From the NCBI GenBank assembly GCA_018818465.1, contig JAHIRU010000036.1, positions 1 through 9,329 of the forward strand: a DNA stretch of 9,329 nucleotides. The letters run 5' to 3'. Of the stretch, positions 1-5,230 are shown in pieces (position 1 is the first letter of the stretch; every line of letters begins with the position of its first letter). The notes beneath the pieces were generated by a model. That model did not search any database, was not told where the DNA came from, and saw only the letters and a program-made list of their open reading frames with translations. The DNA is from Nanobdellota archaeon (lineage in GTDB: Archaea; Aenigmatarchaeota; Aenigmatarchaeia; QMZP01). A program made the position numbers and the translations under genes.

Positions 1-126
1 ATAATTTGAATCAACTTTATCAGATGTGTTGGTATATGTACATGAAGCTGTGTTAAGTCCTAATGCTCCTAAAGTTAAATAAAGTCCTGCCGTTCTAAGT
101 GCGTTCACTATACTCATAACAATCAT
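1..126 (-). CDS. Exported protein, N-terminal fragment (cut by window edge)
   Basis: The first 42 codons of a minus-strand gene are present and stay open to base 1. The protein begins MIVMSIVNALRTAGLYLTLG, a short charged start followed by a hydrophobic stretch. A Cys follows at about residue 29 in the context LNTASC, then a Thr/Ser/Asn-rich stretch. This looks like a signal peptide or N-terminal membrane anchor. The Cys context only loosely resembles a lipobox, so lipoprotein status is a guess. ATG at 126 and the in-frame ATG at 117 are both possible; a GGAAATGAT stretch lies upstream of the second. A TATA-like element at 152-160 sits at a fitting distance. Function cannot be named. Confidence 0.6.
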   Translation of the reverse strand, partial: MIVMSIVNALRTAGLYLTLGALGLNTASCTYTNTSDKVDSNY

Positions 127-151
127 TTCCAATTAAACTAAAGCAAGGTTA

Positions 152-160
152 TTTATAAAG
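152..160 (-). promoter_or_regulatory. TATA box for the exported-protein gene
   Basis: On the minus strand this reads CTTTATAAA, a good archaeal TATA box. Its centre is about 30 bases upstream of the ATG at 126, predicting a start only a few bases before that ATG. It is flanked by 7-base inverted arms (140-146 and 163-169) that could form an operator or hairpin. Confidence 0.5.
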
Positions 161-179
161 CTTTGCTTTTTGTTATTGA

Positions 180-1289
180 TTAGTTGTTAATATTATCATA
201 TTCTCGTATGAAATTACGTATAACAGTGCTCCATGCGAACTTTTCAGCAGTTTTTCTTGCTTCTTTCTGGAGCTTTTCATATTTCTTTAGATTATTTGTT
301 ATATCTAGCATTTTTTCATAAAGATCATCAAAATCTTTTGCTTTTATTTTGATGCCGTCTTTATCATCTGTTATGAAATCCAGAGATGTGAGAACTATTT
401 TTCCTGAAGCGAATGCCTCTAAAAGAGCAACAGGCTGGCCTGTTTCCCAAGACGGAAGAACAAAGACATCTGTTTGCTGAAGTATCTTATCTACATCAGT
501 TCTCCAGCCAAGGAATATGATTCTCTTCTCCAGTTTGTTTTGCTTTATGAATTCTTCGACGTATTCTCTCATTGTTCCGTTGCCAGCTATCCAGAGTTCA
601 CAATTATCTGCATTTTCAGCAAGTTTTTTGAAAGCTGGAAGGAGGTATCTTAAACCTTTTATTTCTTCAAGGCGTCCAGAGAAAAGGAAGCGAACAGGCT
701 TCCATGTTCTCTTTATATTTGATTTGTAATCATCAAGATCTATAGCGTTGCTTAACAAAACGTTTTGGAATTTTGCGCGTTTTGTCAGTTTTTTCTGCGC
801 AGCAGCGCTTATAAACAACGTCTTCCTAGAGCTTTTAGCCGCATGATTTTCAAAGAACATCAATGCTTCTTGAACACCTAATACCCATTTCCATGAAAGA
901 CCGTGCGGAGTAAAGAACATTGGTTTCTTGGTGAATTTTGATAACAATGAACCGAAAAAACCTGCAACAGCCCCATGGCAATGAATTATGTCTATTTTCT
1001 CCTTTCGAATGAGTTTCCGTGCTTTAAGGAACGAAGAGAAGTTGAATGTAAAATTACGAAGATATTTGTTGTAAATGAATTTGGTTCTGTAGACGTTTAT
1101 GTTGCCTATTATTTCATTTTCTTTCTGGCCAGGAAAAATACGTGTTATGAGATGCACGCTATGTCCATTTTTTTCAAGATACTTAGCAAGCTTCTCAACA
1201 TGTATCTCTATTCCACCACCTGCTTTCTTGTCATATTTATGGCTAACACCAAAAGGATACTCTTTGCTGCCTAATAACAGTATTTTCAT
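180..1289 (-). CDS. Glycosyltransferase family 4 (GT-B fold)
   Basis: A 369-residue protein of typical GT4 length. It probably transfers a sugar from an NDP-sugar to a lipid-linked or surface glycan on the cytoplasmic side of the membrane. The N-terminal Rossmann domain carries the glycine-rich acceptor-side loop (GGGIEIHVEKLAKYLEKNGH, about 24-43) and HCHG (103-106), then TPHG (127-130). The C-terminal domain begins near 200 with FLFSGRLEEIKGL, followed by ELWIAGNG (231-238), the region contacting the nucleotide-sugar. The donor-phosphate motif is PSWETGQPVALLEA (279-292). The usual first Glu position is Thr283, with Glu282 one residue earlier, so Glu282 and Glu291 are separated by eight residues instead of seven. 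No membrane segment is visible. It lies 31 bases after tfs with its own TATA box. Donor and acceptor cannot be read from the sequence. Confidence 0.9.
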   Translation of the reverse strand: MKILLLGSKEYPFGVSHKYDKKAGGGIEIHVEKLAKYLEKNGHSVHLITRIFPGQKENEIIGNINVYRTKFIYNKYLRNFTFNFSSFLKARKLIRKEKIDIIHCHGAVAGFFGSLLSKFTKKPMFFTPHGLSWKWVLGVQEALMFFENHAAKSSRKTLFISAAAQKKLTKRAKFQNVLLSNAIDLDDYKSNIKRTWKPVRFLFSGRLEEIKGLRYLLPAFKKLAENADNCELWIAGNGTMREYVEEFIKQNKLEKRIIFLGWRTDVDKILQQTDVFVLPSWETGQPVALLEAFASGKIVLTSLDFITDDKDGIKIKAKDFDDLYEKMLDITNNLKKYEKLQKEARKTAEKFAWSTVIRNFIREYDNINN

Positions 1290-1310
1290 ATAACAAGCTT
1301 GATGGACAGG

Positions 1311-1320
1311 TATAAATGTT
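1311..1320 (-). promoter_or_regulatory. TATA box for the GT4 gene
   Basis: The minus strand reads AACATTTATA. Its centre is about 26 bases upstream of the ATG at 1289, which predicts a leaderless transcript starting at or next to the start codon. It lies in the 31-base gap behind tfs, so the glycosyltransferase can be expressed independently. Confidence 0.5.
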
Positions 1321-1641
1321 TTATCCGTATTCGCGCCATGAATGCTTGCATTTGGTGCATCTTAAAAATAGGGTTGGTGCTTCATCTGTGCTTCTTGTTT
1401 GCTGTATCCACCAAGCAGCTTCCATATGTCCGCATTTTGGGCACTCTGCTTTGGTTGTTGGAAGAGCCTCTTTGTTTTCTTCTATTATAACAATATCGTC
1501 TAGAGGCATCTTCTGGACGCTTTCTTCAATCTCTATTGACTTGTATTCTTGCCTATAATCACACTTTCTGCACACTAAGAAAATATCATTCTTTTCTTTT
1601 TTTGCAACCAATATAGAACCGCATTTTTTACAGAATTCCAT
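1321..1641 (-). CDS. tfs: Transcription factor S (archaeal TFIIS/RPB9-like)
   Basis: A 106-residue protein of normal TFS length. TFS enters the secondary channel of RNA polymerase and stimulates cleavage of backtracked RNA. Two zinc ribbons are visible: N-terminal CKKC (Cys4, Cys7) with CRKC (Cys24, Cys27), and C-terminal CPKC (Cys67, Cys70) with CTKC (Cys95, Cys98). Between the C-terminal ligand pairs lies RSTDEAPT, with the acidic pair Asp86-Glu87 that coordinates the catalytic metal in TFIIS and TFS. The acidic pair and intact second ribbon support an active cleavage factor rather than an inhibitory paralogue. I chose ATG at 1641 (MEFCKKCG) over an in-frame start at 1683, because the family begins just before the first CxxC and GGGGAC lies a few bases upstream. 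It follows the signal peptidase gene on the same strand after 52 bases. Confidence 0.95.
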   Translation of the reverse strand: MEFCKKCGSILVAKKEKNDIFLVCRKCDYRQEYKSIEIEESVQKMPLDDIVIIEENKEALPTTKAECPKCGHMEAAWWIQQTRSTDEAPTLFLRCTKCKHSWREYG

Positions 1642-1672
1642 GATAGTCCCCAAATTAAATAATAATCTAATT

Positions 1673-1680
1673 GTTATAAC
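1673..1680 (-). promoter_or_regulatory. Possible TATA element for tfs
   Basis: The minus strand reads GTTATAAC. It would place a transcript start near 1651, at the G-run about ten bases before the tfs start codon. The surroundings are very AT-rich, so this is one of several possible positions. Confidence 0.3.
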
Positions 1681-1693
1681 CATTAAATTATAC

Positions 1694-2194
1694 TTATCTT
1701 TTATAAATTTTATCCTTACCGAAGTAAATTCCTCCTACTACAATAATCATAACTATTAATAAAAATGCATTTGGTAAAACAAACTCTGTTATGCCTATTT
1801 TTACCCAGCCAACATAAGGCACTATCATTATGCTCTTTCCATGTATCTGAGAAGGCTGAATGCTGGTTTCAAATGATAACGAACCTGAATTGGCATCTCC
1901 TTTTGTCTTGTATGTCCCGTCATCGTTTACATTAATAACTCTGTGCACGATAGGTGTTGACTGATCTTCTACAGAAAAAACTATGATATCGCCAACAGAT
2001 ACCTGTCCTGTAGGAACTCCATGCAAAATCAGTATGTCCCCTTTACTAAAAGTTGGAACCATTGAATTGGATTCAACAGCCACTATTGGCATGTCGGTTA
2101 TTAAACTAAAAGCCATTGCTTGGTTTATAGCAAATGCTAGAATTACACCCAACACAATGTATATTAAATTAGATTTTAGGGAATCTGTATTCAT
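1694..2194 (-). CDS. Signal peptidase I, archaeal/ER (Sec11) type
   Basis: A 166-residue membrane protease that removes signal peptides from exported proteins. An N-terminal membrane segment spans about 9-32. The catalytic region follows: Ser44 in ESNSMVPTFSKGD (box B), His84 in IVHRVI (box D; His instead of the bacterial Lys, which defines the archaeal/ER type), and Asp100 in KTKGDAN (box E). PSQIHGK and VGWVKIG complete the core. A second membrane segment lies at the C-terminus (about 138-158), ending in a basic tail, as in many archaeal homologues. The ATG at 2194 has AGTGAT three bases upstream and a TATA-like element at 2222-2230. It is co-directional with the CBS gene upstream (38 bases) and tfs downstream. 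The exported proteins at both window edges are plausible substrates, which is inference only. Confidence 0.93.
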   Translation of the reverse strand: MNTDSLKSNLIYIVLGVILAFAINQAMAFSLITDMPIVAVESNSMVPTFSKGDILILHGVPTGQVSVGDIIVFSVEDQSTPIVHRVINVNDDGTYKTKGDANSGSLSFETSIQPSQIHGKSIMIVPYVGWVKIGITEFVLPNAFLLIVMIIVVGGIYFGKDKIYKR

Positions 2195-2221
2195 AATATC
2201 ACTAAAGTTTTATTGATACTA

Positions 2222-2230
2222 GTTTAAAAG
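2222..2230 (-). promoter_or_regulatory. TATA-like element for the signal peptidase gene
   Basis: The minus strand reads CTTTTAAAC in the 38-base gap after the CBS gene. It predicts a start near 2200, at the AGTGAT ribosome binding site before the ATG at 2194. Confidence 0.4.
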
Positions 2231-2232
2231 AG

Positions 2233-3333
2233 TTATATCAAACGTTTATAAGTGTTTTTACTCTTCTTTTTTATCATTTCCTTTTCTACTTTATGAATCA
2301 TTCCTCCAATAGCTTTTGTTAGATCCCATGCAAAATCGTTGGCAAAGAACATCCCCTTTTCTGTCATTAGTCTAGCTTTTACAGAATATTTTACTCTATC
2401 TCCTGTTTTATGGTGTTTATCAATATGGACAATTAGATGTTCTATTCTGATTATTTTATTCAATTTCTTAACAGAGTTGCTAACCTCTTCATCTACTACC
2501 GATTTTATGAAAGGATCTTCATCTTTAATGCCGCTTAATGTTACAAGAACTCCAGATACATCACCACTGAAGAGTTTTAATATCATTTTAGGTGTAATTA
2601 TGCCAACAAGCTTTTTCTTGTCTTTTACTAGAACTGTAGAAATGCCTGTTTTGACCATTTCTTCTATTGATTTTTTCACGCTATCCTTTGGTGATAGTGT
2701 TGGTGTATTTTTTCTAGTTAGGGATGAAATTAAAGCTTCTCTTTTTTTTATCTTGTCCCCCAATCGTTCGCCTTTCTGAAGTCTAACCCTGCTTATGTTG
2801 GCTTTCAACAGATCAAGAGTATCAACAAGACCTTCTATTTCACTGTTTTTGTTTAGCACTGGAAGGCGGGATACGCCTGTCTGTCTTAGTACAGACATCG
2901 CTGTTGCTATAGAATCATCATCACTAACACAATAAGGGAAGACCATAACATCTTCAAGTTTTTTTCCTCTAAACGATTCCGAATCTTTTATAGAATTGAG
3001 CAAAGAAAGTTTTGTTAAAACCAAAAAGTTATTGCCTTTTTTTATTGGCACGGATTTGAAATCATTAACCATTACTGTATTGATAACATCTTCAGGTGAT
3101 GTTTCAAATGATATTGGATTTATATTGGTTACAAACTTTTTGATCTCTGTTTTTTCTGGTTTGTTTATTTTTCTTTTGACAAGGTCTCTTGCAAAAACCA
3201 TGCCTAAATAATTATTTTTATCCAGAACTATCGCTTCGTGCTTCTTTTTATCAAACATCTTTGCAGATAGTTTTGAAACACTATCTTTTGGATCAAAAAT
3301 TAATGGGGATTCGCAAATAGGCAAAAGACTCAT
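2233..3333 (-). CDS. Four-CBS-domain protein with HPF/RaiA-like C-terminal domain
   Basis: A 366-residue soluble protein. Four consecutive CBS-type modules can be traced (about 3-56, 66-116, 126-180, 201-256); each has the pattern of a helix pair plus a hydrophobic VPV/LPV/LVGI strand. CBS pairs (Bateman modules) commonly bind adenosine nucleotides. The last ~100 residues (about 260-354) are different: predicted beta strands IRIEHLIVHIDKHH and RVKYSVKARLMTEKGMFFAN, then an amphipathic helix DFAWDLTKAIGGMIHKVEKE and a Lys-rich end. That order and the alternating pattern resemble the ribosome hibernation factor HPF/RaiA (S30AE) fold. ATG at 3333 is preferred over TTG at 3339, because GAGGT (3341-3345) is correctly spaced only for the ATG. 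This site overlaps the eS17 stop codon, implying translational coupling. An energy-sensing ribosome regulator is inference. Confidence 0.8.
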   Translation of the reverse strand: MSLLPICESPLIFDPKDSVSKLSAKMFDKKKHEAIVLDKNNYLGMVFARDLVKRKINKPEKTEIKKFVTNINPISFETSPEDVINTVMVNDFKSVPIKKGNNFLVLTKLSLLNSIKDSESFRGKKLEDVMVFPYCVSDDDSIATAMSVLRQTGVSRLPVLNKNSEIEGLVDTLDLLKANISRVRLQKGERLGDKIKKREALISSLTRKNTPTLSPKDSVKKSIEEMVKTGISTVLVKDKKKLVGIITPKMILKLFSGDVSGVLVTLSGIKDEDPFIKSVVDEEVSNSVKKLNKIIRIEHLIVHIDKHHKTGDRVKYSVKARLMTEKGMFFANDFAWDLTKAIGGMIHKVEKEMIKKKSKNTYKRLI

Positions 3334-3340
3334 ATACAAG

Positions 3341-3345
3341 ACCTC
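3341..3345 (-). promoter_or_regulatory. Shine-Dalgarno GAGGT, overlapping the eS17 stop codon
   Basis: The minus strand reads GAGGT seven bases before the ATG at 3333. It overlaps the TGA of the eS17 gene (3344-3346). This decides the CBS start codon and indicates coupled translation of the two genes. Confidence 0.7.
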
Positions 3346-3544
3346 AAATACCTGACTTCTTTATCTTTTGCATTTTCTTGGTTATATATCCTGCTACCAC
3401 ATTTCTTATCTTTTTAGATTTAATTTTTTTTACTTCGCCTAAAGCCTGTTTATTCTTATCAAAATCTTCTGAAAAACTTTTAGGATGAGCTTTAATCAAT
3501 TCATCACCAAGAGTCTTTACCGGAGTTGTTTTTATTCTACCCAT
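3344..3544 (-). CDS. rps17e: Small-subunit ribosomal protein eS17 (S17e)
   Basis: A 66-residue basic protein starting MGRIKTTPVKTLGDELIKAH. It has the eS17 hallmarks: the MGR(I/V) start, a central DFDKNK segment, and a C-terminal SKKIRNVVAGYITKKMQKIK, matching the family's SKRLRNKIAGYVT pattern. eS17 occurs in archaeal and eukaryotic 30S/40S subunits but not in bacteria, which supports an archaeal origin. Length is normal. The ATG at 3544 follows AGTGGT closely. A TATA element at 3568-3577, lying over the stop codon of the preceding gene, would start a transcript only a few bases before the ATG. The gene is translationally coupled to the CBS/HPF-like gene that follows. Confidence 0.92.
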   Translation of the reverse strand: MGRIKTTPVKTLGDELIKAHPKSFSEDFDKNKQALGEVKKIKSKKIRNVVAGYITKKMQKIKKSGI

Positions 3545-3567
3545 ACCACTCTATTAGAAGGTTTGTT

Positions 3568-3577
3568 ATTTAAATTT
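3568..3577 (-). promoter_or_regulatory. TATA box for the eS17-CBS pair
   Basis: AAATTTAAAT is centred about 28 bases upstream of the eS17 ATG, predicting a nearly leaderless transcript. It overlaps the end of the upstream coding region (stop codon at 3570-3572). Confidence 0.45.
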
Positions 3578-4229
3578 GCGTATTTCGTATAACAATGCCG
3601 TTATCTGCGTCAACTGTGATCTGATCGCCTGTTTTTATCAATTTGGTTGCATTGCCTGTTCCGATGATAGAAGGAATTCCCATCTCTCTCGCTACTAGTG
3701 CAAGATGGCTTAATCTTCCACCATCATCTGTTACAATTGCTTTAAATCCGCTTAAGTGTTCTGTTAATTCAGGATCTGCATGCTTAACAATTATAATACT
3801 GCCCTTAGGAGCTGTGCTTATATGACTGTTTTCTGTTACAAGAAAGGCCTCTCCAGAGATTTTTCCACTGTTTACAGGACTTCCTTTAATTTCATTGTCA
3901 TTTTCTGGCACACGTTCAAAATGCTCCTGATCCTTCATGTGCTCTATTGCATGCTTGAAGGCTTCTTTAAAATCAATATTCCTTGATTTCATTAAAAGAA
4001 GCAGCTGTATAAGAGCCTGTCCATATGCTGTTAATTCGCCTGATTTTGAACCGTGCTCTCTGTTTTCGGGTCCATATCTCTTTTCATGGTAGATATACTT
4101 TGCTAATTCCAATTGTCCCATTAGAACAACTGCCCTGAAAAGATCGTCTTGACGATATTGCATTTTCAGTATATCAGAAACTTCTTTCTCCAGTTCTTCT
4201 ATTGTCATTTTAGAATAATCTTTTTCCAT
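3570..4229 (-). CDS. PEP-utilising mobile-domain protein with degenerate MazG-like N-terminus
   Basis: A 219-residue protein in two parts. The C-terminal half (about 115-215) is the swivelling phosphohistidine domain of PEP synthase, pyruvate phosphate dikinase and enzyme I (PF00391). It contains IVTDDGGRLSHLALVAREMG followed by IPSIIGTG, and His175 aligns with the phosphorylated histidine. The catalytic ATP-grasp and PEP-binding barrel domains are absent. The N-terminal half is helical and resembles the MazG-like NTP pyrophosphohydrolase fold in two places (LMGQLELAKYIYHEKRYG and QALIQLLLLMKSRNIDFKEAF). In my alignment most acidic metal ligands of the ExxE...ExxD motif are replaced, so pyrophosphatase activity is doubtful. 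ATG at 4229 is chosen over the adjacent TTG at 4232; AT-rich sequence at 4248-4260 fits a leaderless start. Possible roles are phosphotransfer or ligand binding; substrate unknown. Confidence 0.75.
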   Translation of the reverse strand: MEKDYSKMTIEELEKEVSDILKMQYRQDDLFRAVVLMGQLELAKYIYHEKRYGPENREHGSKSGELTAYGQALIQLLLLMKSRNIDFKEAFKHAIEHMKDQEHFERVPENDNEIKGSPVNSGKISGEAFLVTENSHISTAPKGSIIIVKHADPELTEHLSGFKAIVTDDGGRLSHLALVAREMGIPSIIGTGNATKLIKTGDQITVDADNGIVIRNTQI

Positions 4230-4266
4230 CAATATATTTAACAGGAAATTTTTTAAGAGAAGTGAG

Positions 4267-4378
4267 TGGGACAGGTGGGATCTTCAGCTTTGCTGAAGGT
4301 GCATGCTTCAACATCGCATTTGAACCCACGACTCCACGGTCTTCAGCCGTGTGCTCTCCCAAGCTGAGCTACTGTCCC
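4267..4378 (-). tRNA. tRNA-Phe(GAA), with a 38-nt intron in the T-loop
   Basis: Spliced length is 74 bases and every arm pairs: acceptor GGGACAG/CTGTCCC, D-arm GCTC/GAGC with loop AGCTTGGGA, anticodon arm CACGG-CTGAAGA-CCGTG giving GAA, variable GAGTC, T-arm GTGGG-TTCAAAT-CCCAC, discriminator A. G37 next to the anticodon is usual for tRNA-Phe. CCA is not encoded. The gene is colinear only if 38 bases are removed from the T-loop between positions 59 and 60. The 5' end is at 4378 and the exons are 4319-4378 and 4267-4280. It lies 51 bases after tRNA-Asn. Confidence 0.96.
4281..4318 (-). other. tRNA-Phe intron at position 59/60 (bulge-helix-bulge)
   Basis: The precursor folds as outer helix GTGGG:CCCAC, central 4-bp helix of exon TTCA with intron TGAA, and 3-base bulges AAT and GAT on opposite strands. 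Beyond these come a GC:GC step and a 7-bp helix GTTGAAG:CTTCAGC closing a 7-base loop. Cleavage after the second base of each bulge restores a 7-base T-loop, TTCAAAT. This is the recognition structure of the archaeal tRNA splicing endonuclease. Confidence 0.92.
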
Positions 4379-4381
4379 CCG

Positions 4382-4425
4382 ACAGCTAGACGACTTATTT
4401 TAATTGATTGAAGTCGTCAGACTGT
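4382..4425. repeat. Inter-tRNA stem-loop (copy A of an AGAYGACTT inverted repeat)
   Basis: GACGACTT (4389-4396) pairs perfectly with AAGTCGTC (4411-4418) around a 14-base AT-rich loop. After a symmetrical 3x3 internal loop, ACAG (4382-4385) pairs with CTGT (4422-4425). It fills almost the whole spacer between the two tRNA genes. The arms match those at 6436-6466 except for one covarying pair. It could guide processing of a joint tRNA precursor; this is not established. Confidence 0.6.
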
Positions 4426-4429
4426 TGAG

Positions 4430-4535
4430 CGCCTCAGGAAGGAATTTCAACTTGTTTATAATTATACAACAAATACTTGAACCTTCGACCCCACGGTTAA
4501 CAGCCGTGTGCTCTAACCAACTGAGCTACTGAGGC
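4430..4535 (-). tRNA. tRNA-Asn(GTT), with a 32-nt intron in the T-loop
   Basis: Spliced length is 74 bases with complete pairing: acceptor GCCTCAG/CTGAGGC, D-arm GCTC/GAGC with loop AGTTGGTTA, anticodon arm CACGG-CTGTTAA-CCGTG giving GTT, variable GGGTC, T-arm GAAGG-TTCAAGT-CCTTC, discriminator G. CCA is not encoded. The exons are 4476-4535 and 4430-4443. The anticodon stem is the same as in the neighbouring tRNA-Phe. It is probably co-transcribed with tRNA-Phe, perhaps from an AT-rich element at 4576-4590. Confidence 0.96.
4444..4475 (-). other. tRNA-Asn intron at position 59/60 (bulge-helix-bulge)
   Basis: The outer helix is GAAGG:CCTTC and the central helix pairs exon TTCA with intron TGAA. 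The 3-base bulges are AGT and ATT, and the inner helix ATTTGTT:AACAAGT (7 bp, one wobble) closes an 11-base loop. Cleavage after the second base of each bulge gives T-loop TTCAAGT. Position and central helix are the same as in tRNA-Phe, but the intron body is unrelated. Confidence 0.92.
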
Positions 4536-4575
4536 TTATTATATTATTTGTTTTAGTAAATAGAAATAATACAAG

Positions 4576-4590
4576 CCAAATTTAAATAAT
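4576..4590 (-). promoter_or_regulatory. Possible promoter of the tRNA pair
   Basis: The minus strand contains ATTATTTAAATTTGG just after the stop codon of the hypothetical membrane protein gene. A start about 26 bases on would lie roughly 20 bases before tRNA-Asn. The whole stretch is AT-rich, so the assignment is weak. Confidence 0.3.
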
Positions 4591-4594
4591 AATA

Positions 4595-5158
4595 TTACTT
4601 CAGTTCCCAGGTATTATCGCCTATTTTGGCTACTATTTTTGATACATTGCCTTCCAATTTTAGATTTTCTGTTGTTACAATAACCTTTCCAAAGAAGTTT
4701 TGTAACTGTATAGAACCGTTTTCTGACACTATGTCAGGAGCTATTTTTAGTTTTATGTTGTCTGCAGAAAAAGAATTCAATTTGAAGTTGTTTATTTCCA
4801 TGTTCTTTATAGGAAGCTCGAATTTTAGTGATGTGGATGATTCTTCTAAGAGCATTTTTTGCTCTTCAAAATCAAAACTTATAGTACCCTTAAAATTTTC
4901 TATTACTGTGTCATCCGTGCTTAAATTAACGCTAAGTTCGGGGTCTAAAGAGATTTTTACTGGATAAATAGTCATGTCAACTTCATGCGTTTTAACCTCA
5001 GGCGTTGAAAAAAATCCGCCAAAAGGAGAACTTCCAAGCCAGTTGCCAACATTGTCTAGCAGATCAGAAAAAATATTTCCTCCAAAACCTCCTACAACAA
5101 GTGATGATACTACTATCAATCCTGCAAATGATGCCGCGAGTATTCTCCAATCGATCAT
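4595..5158 (-). CDS. Hypothetical membrane-anchored, beta-rich protein
   Basis: A 187-residue protein I do not recognise. Residues about 5-25 (RILAASFAGLIVVSSLVVGG) form one membrane segment near the N-terminus. A Gly/Ser/Phe-rich linker follows (about 24-50). The rest (about 55-187) alternates hydrophobic and polar residues as in a beta-sandwich or beta-helix, with few charges repeated in pattern and no Cys or His clusters. The likely topology puts the C-terminal domain outside the cell. ATG at 5158 is preceded by weak ribosome-binding similarity but by a TATA element at the right distance for a leaderless start. It is divergent from the DUF1512-like gene across a 72-base gap, and the tRNA pair follows it. 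Confidence 0.75.
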   Translation of the reverse strand: MIDWRILAASFAGLIVVSSLVVGGFGGNIFSDLLDNVGNWLGSSPFGGFFSTPEVKTHEVDMTIYPVKISLDPELSVNLSTDDTVIENFKGTISFDFEEQKMLLEESSTSLKFELPIKNMEINNFKLNSFSADNIKLKIAPDIVSENGSIQLQNFFGKVIVTTENLKLEGNVSKIVAKIGDNTWELK

Positions 5159-5180
5159 ATCAATCAGTTTCGTATCAGTT

Positions 5181-5192
5181 ATTTATTATAGA
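5181..5192 (-). promoter_or_regulatory. TATA box in the divergent intergenic region
   Basis: The minus strand reads TCTATAATAAAT, centred about 28 bases from the ATG at 5158 and predicting a leaderless start there. The same AT block could serve the rightward gene, with a start near 5212, just before its ribosome binding site. Confidence 0.45.
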
Positions 5193-5220
5193 AAGGTTAA
5201 TATTAATAATATTATTCAAT

Positions 5221-5226
5221 GGTGAT
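5221..5226 (+). promoter_or_regulatory. Shine-Dalgarno GGTGAT of the DUF1512-like gene
   Basis: GGTGAT, complementary to the archaeal 16S rRNA 3' end, lies four bases before the ATG at 5231. It decides that start over the in-frame ATG at 5219, which would overlap the site itself. Confidence 0.75.
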
Positions 5227-5230
5227 AAAA

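Noticed and set aside
1642..1683. Longer tfs start at 1683
   Set aside because: It would add 14 residues before the conserved MEFCKKCG start and overlaps the probable promoter region.
2339..2779. Plus-strand open frame of 146 codons opposite the CBS gene
   Set aside because: It is antisense to a well-supported gene, has low-complexity hydrophobic/Ser-rich composition and no start signals. The same applies to open frames at 517-729, 975-1274, 1983-2216, 4626-4967 and 5005-5418.
4281..4297. Hairpin CTTCAGC-AAA-GCTGAAG in the tRNA-Phe intron as a terminator
   Set aside because: It lies inside the tRNA precursor with no T-tract, and its bases are used in the alternative fold that creates the splice-site structure.
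4267..4535. Two tRNA pseudogenes with broken T-arms
   Set aside because: Each contiguous sequence has an oversized T-loop, but removing a bulge-helix-bulge intron gives perfect arms, correct identity bases and discriminators in both.
5196..5217. AT palindromes in the divergent intergenic region as an operator
   Set aside because: The run of TAATATTAATAATATT type is low-complexity and expected in DNA this AT-rich; nothing distinguishes it from chance.
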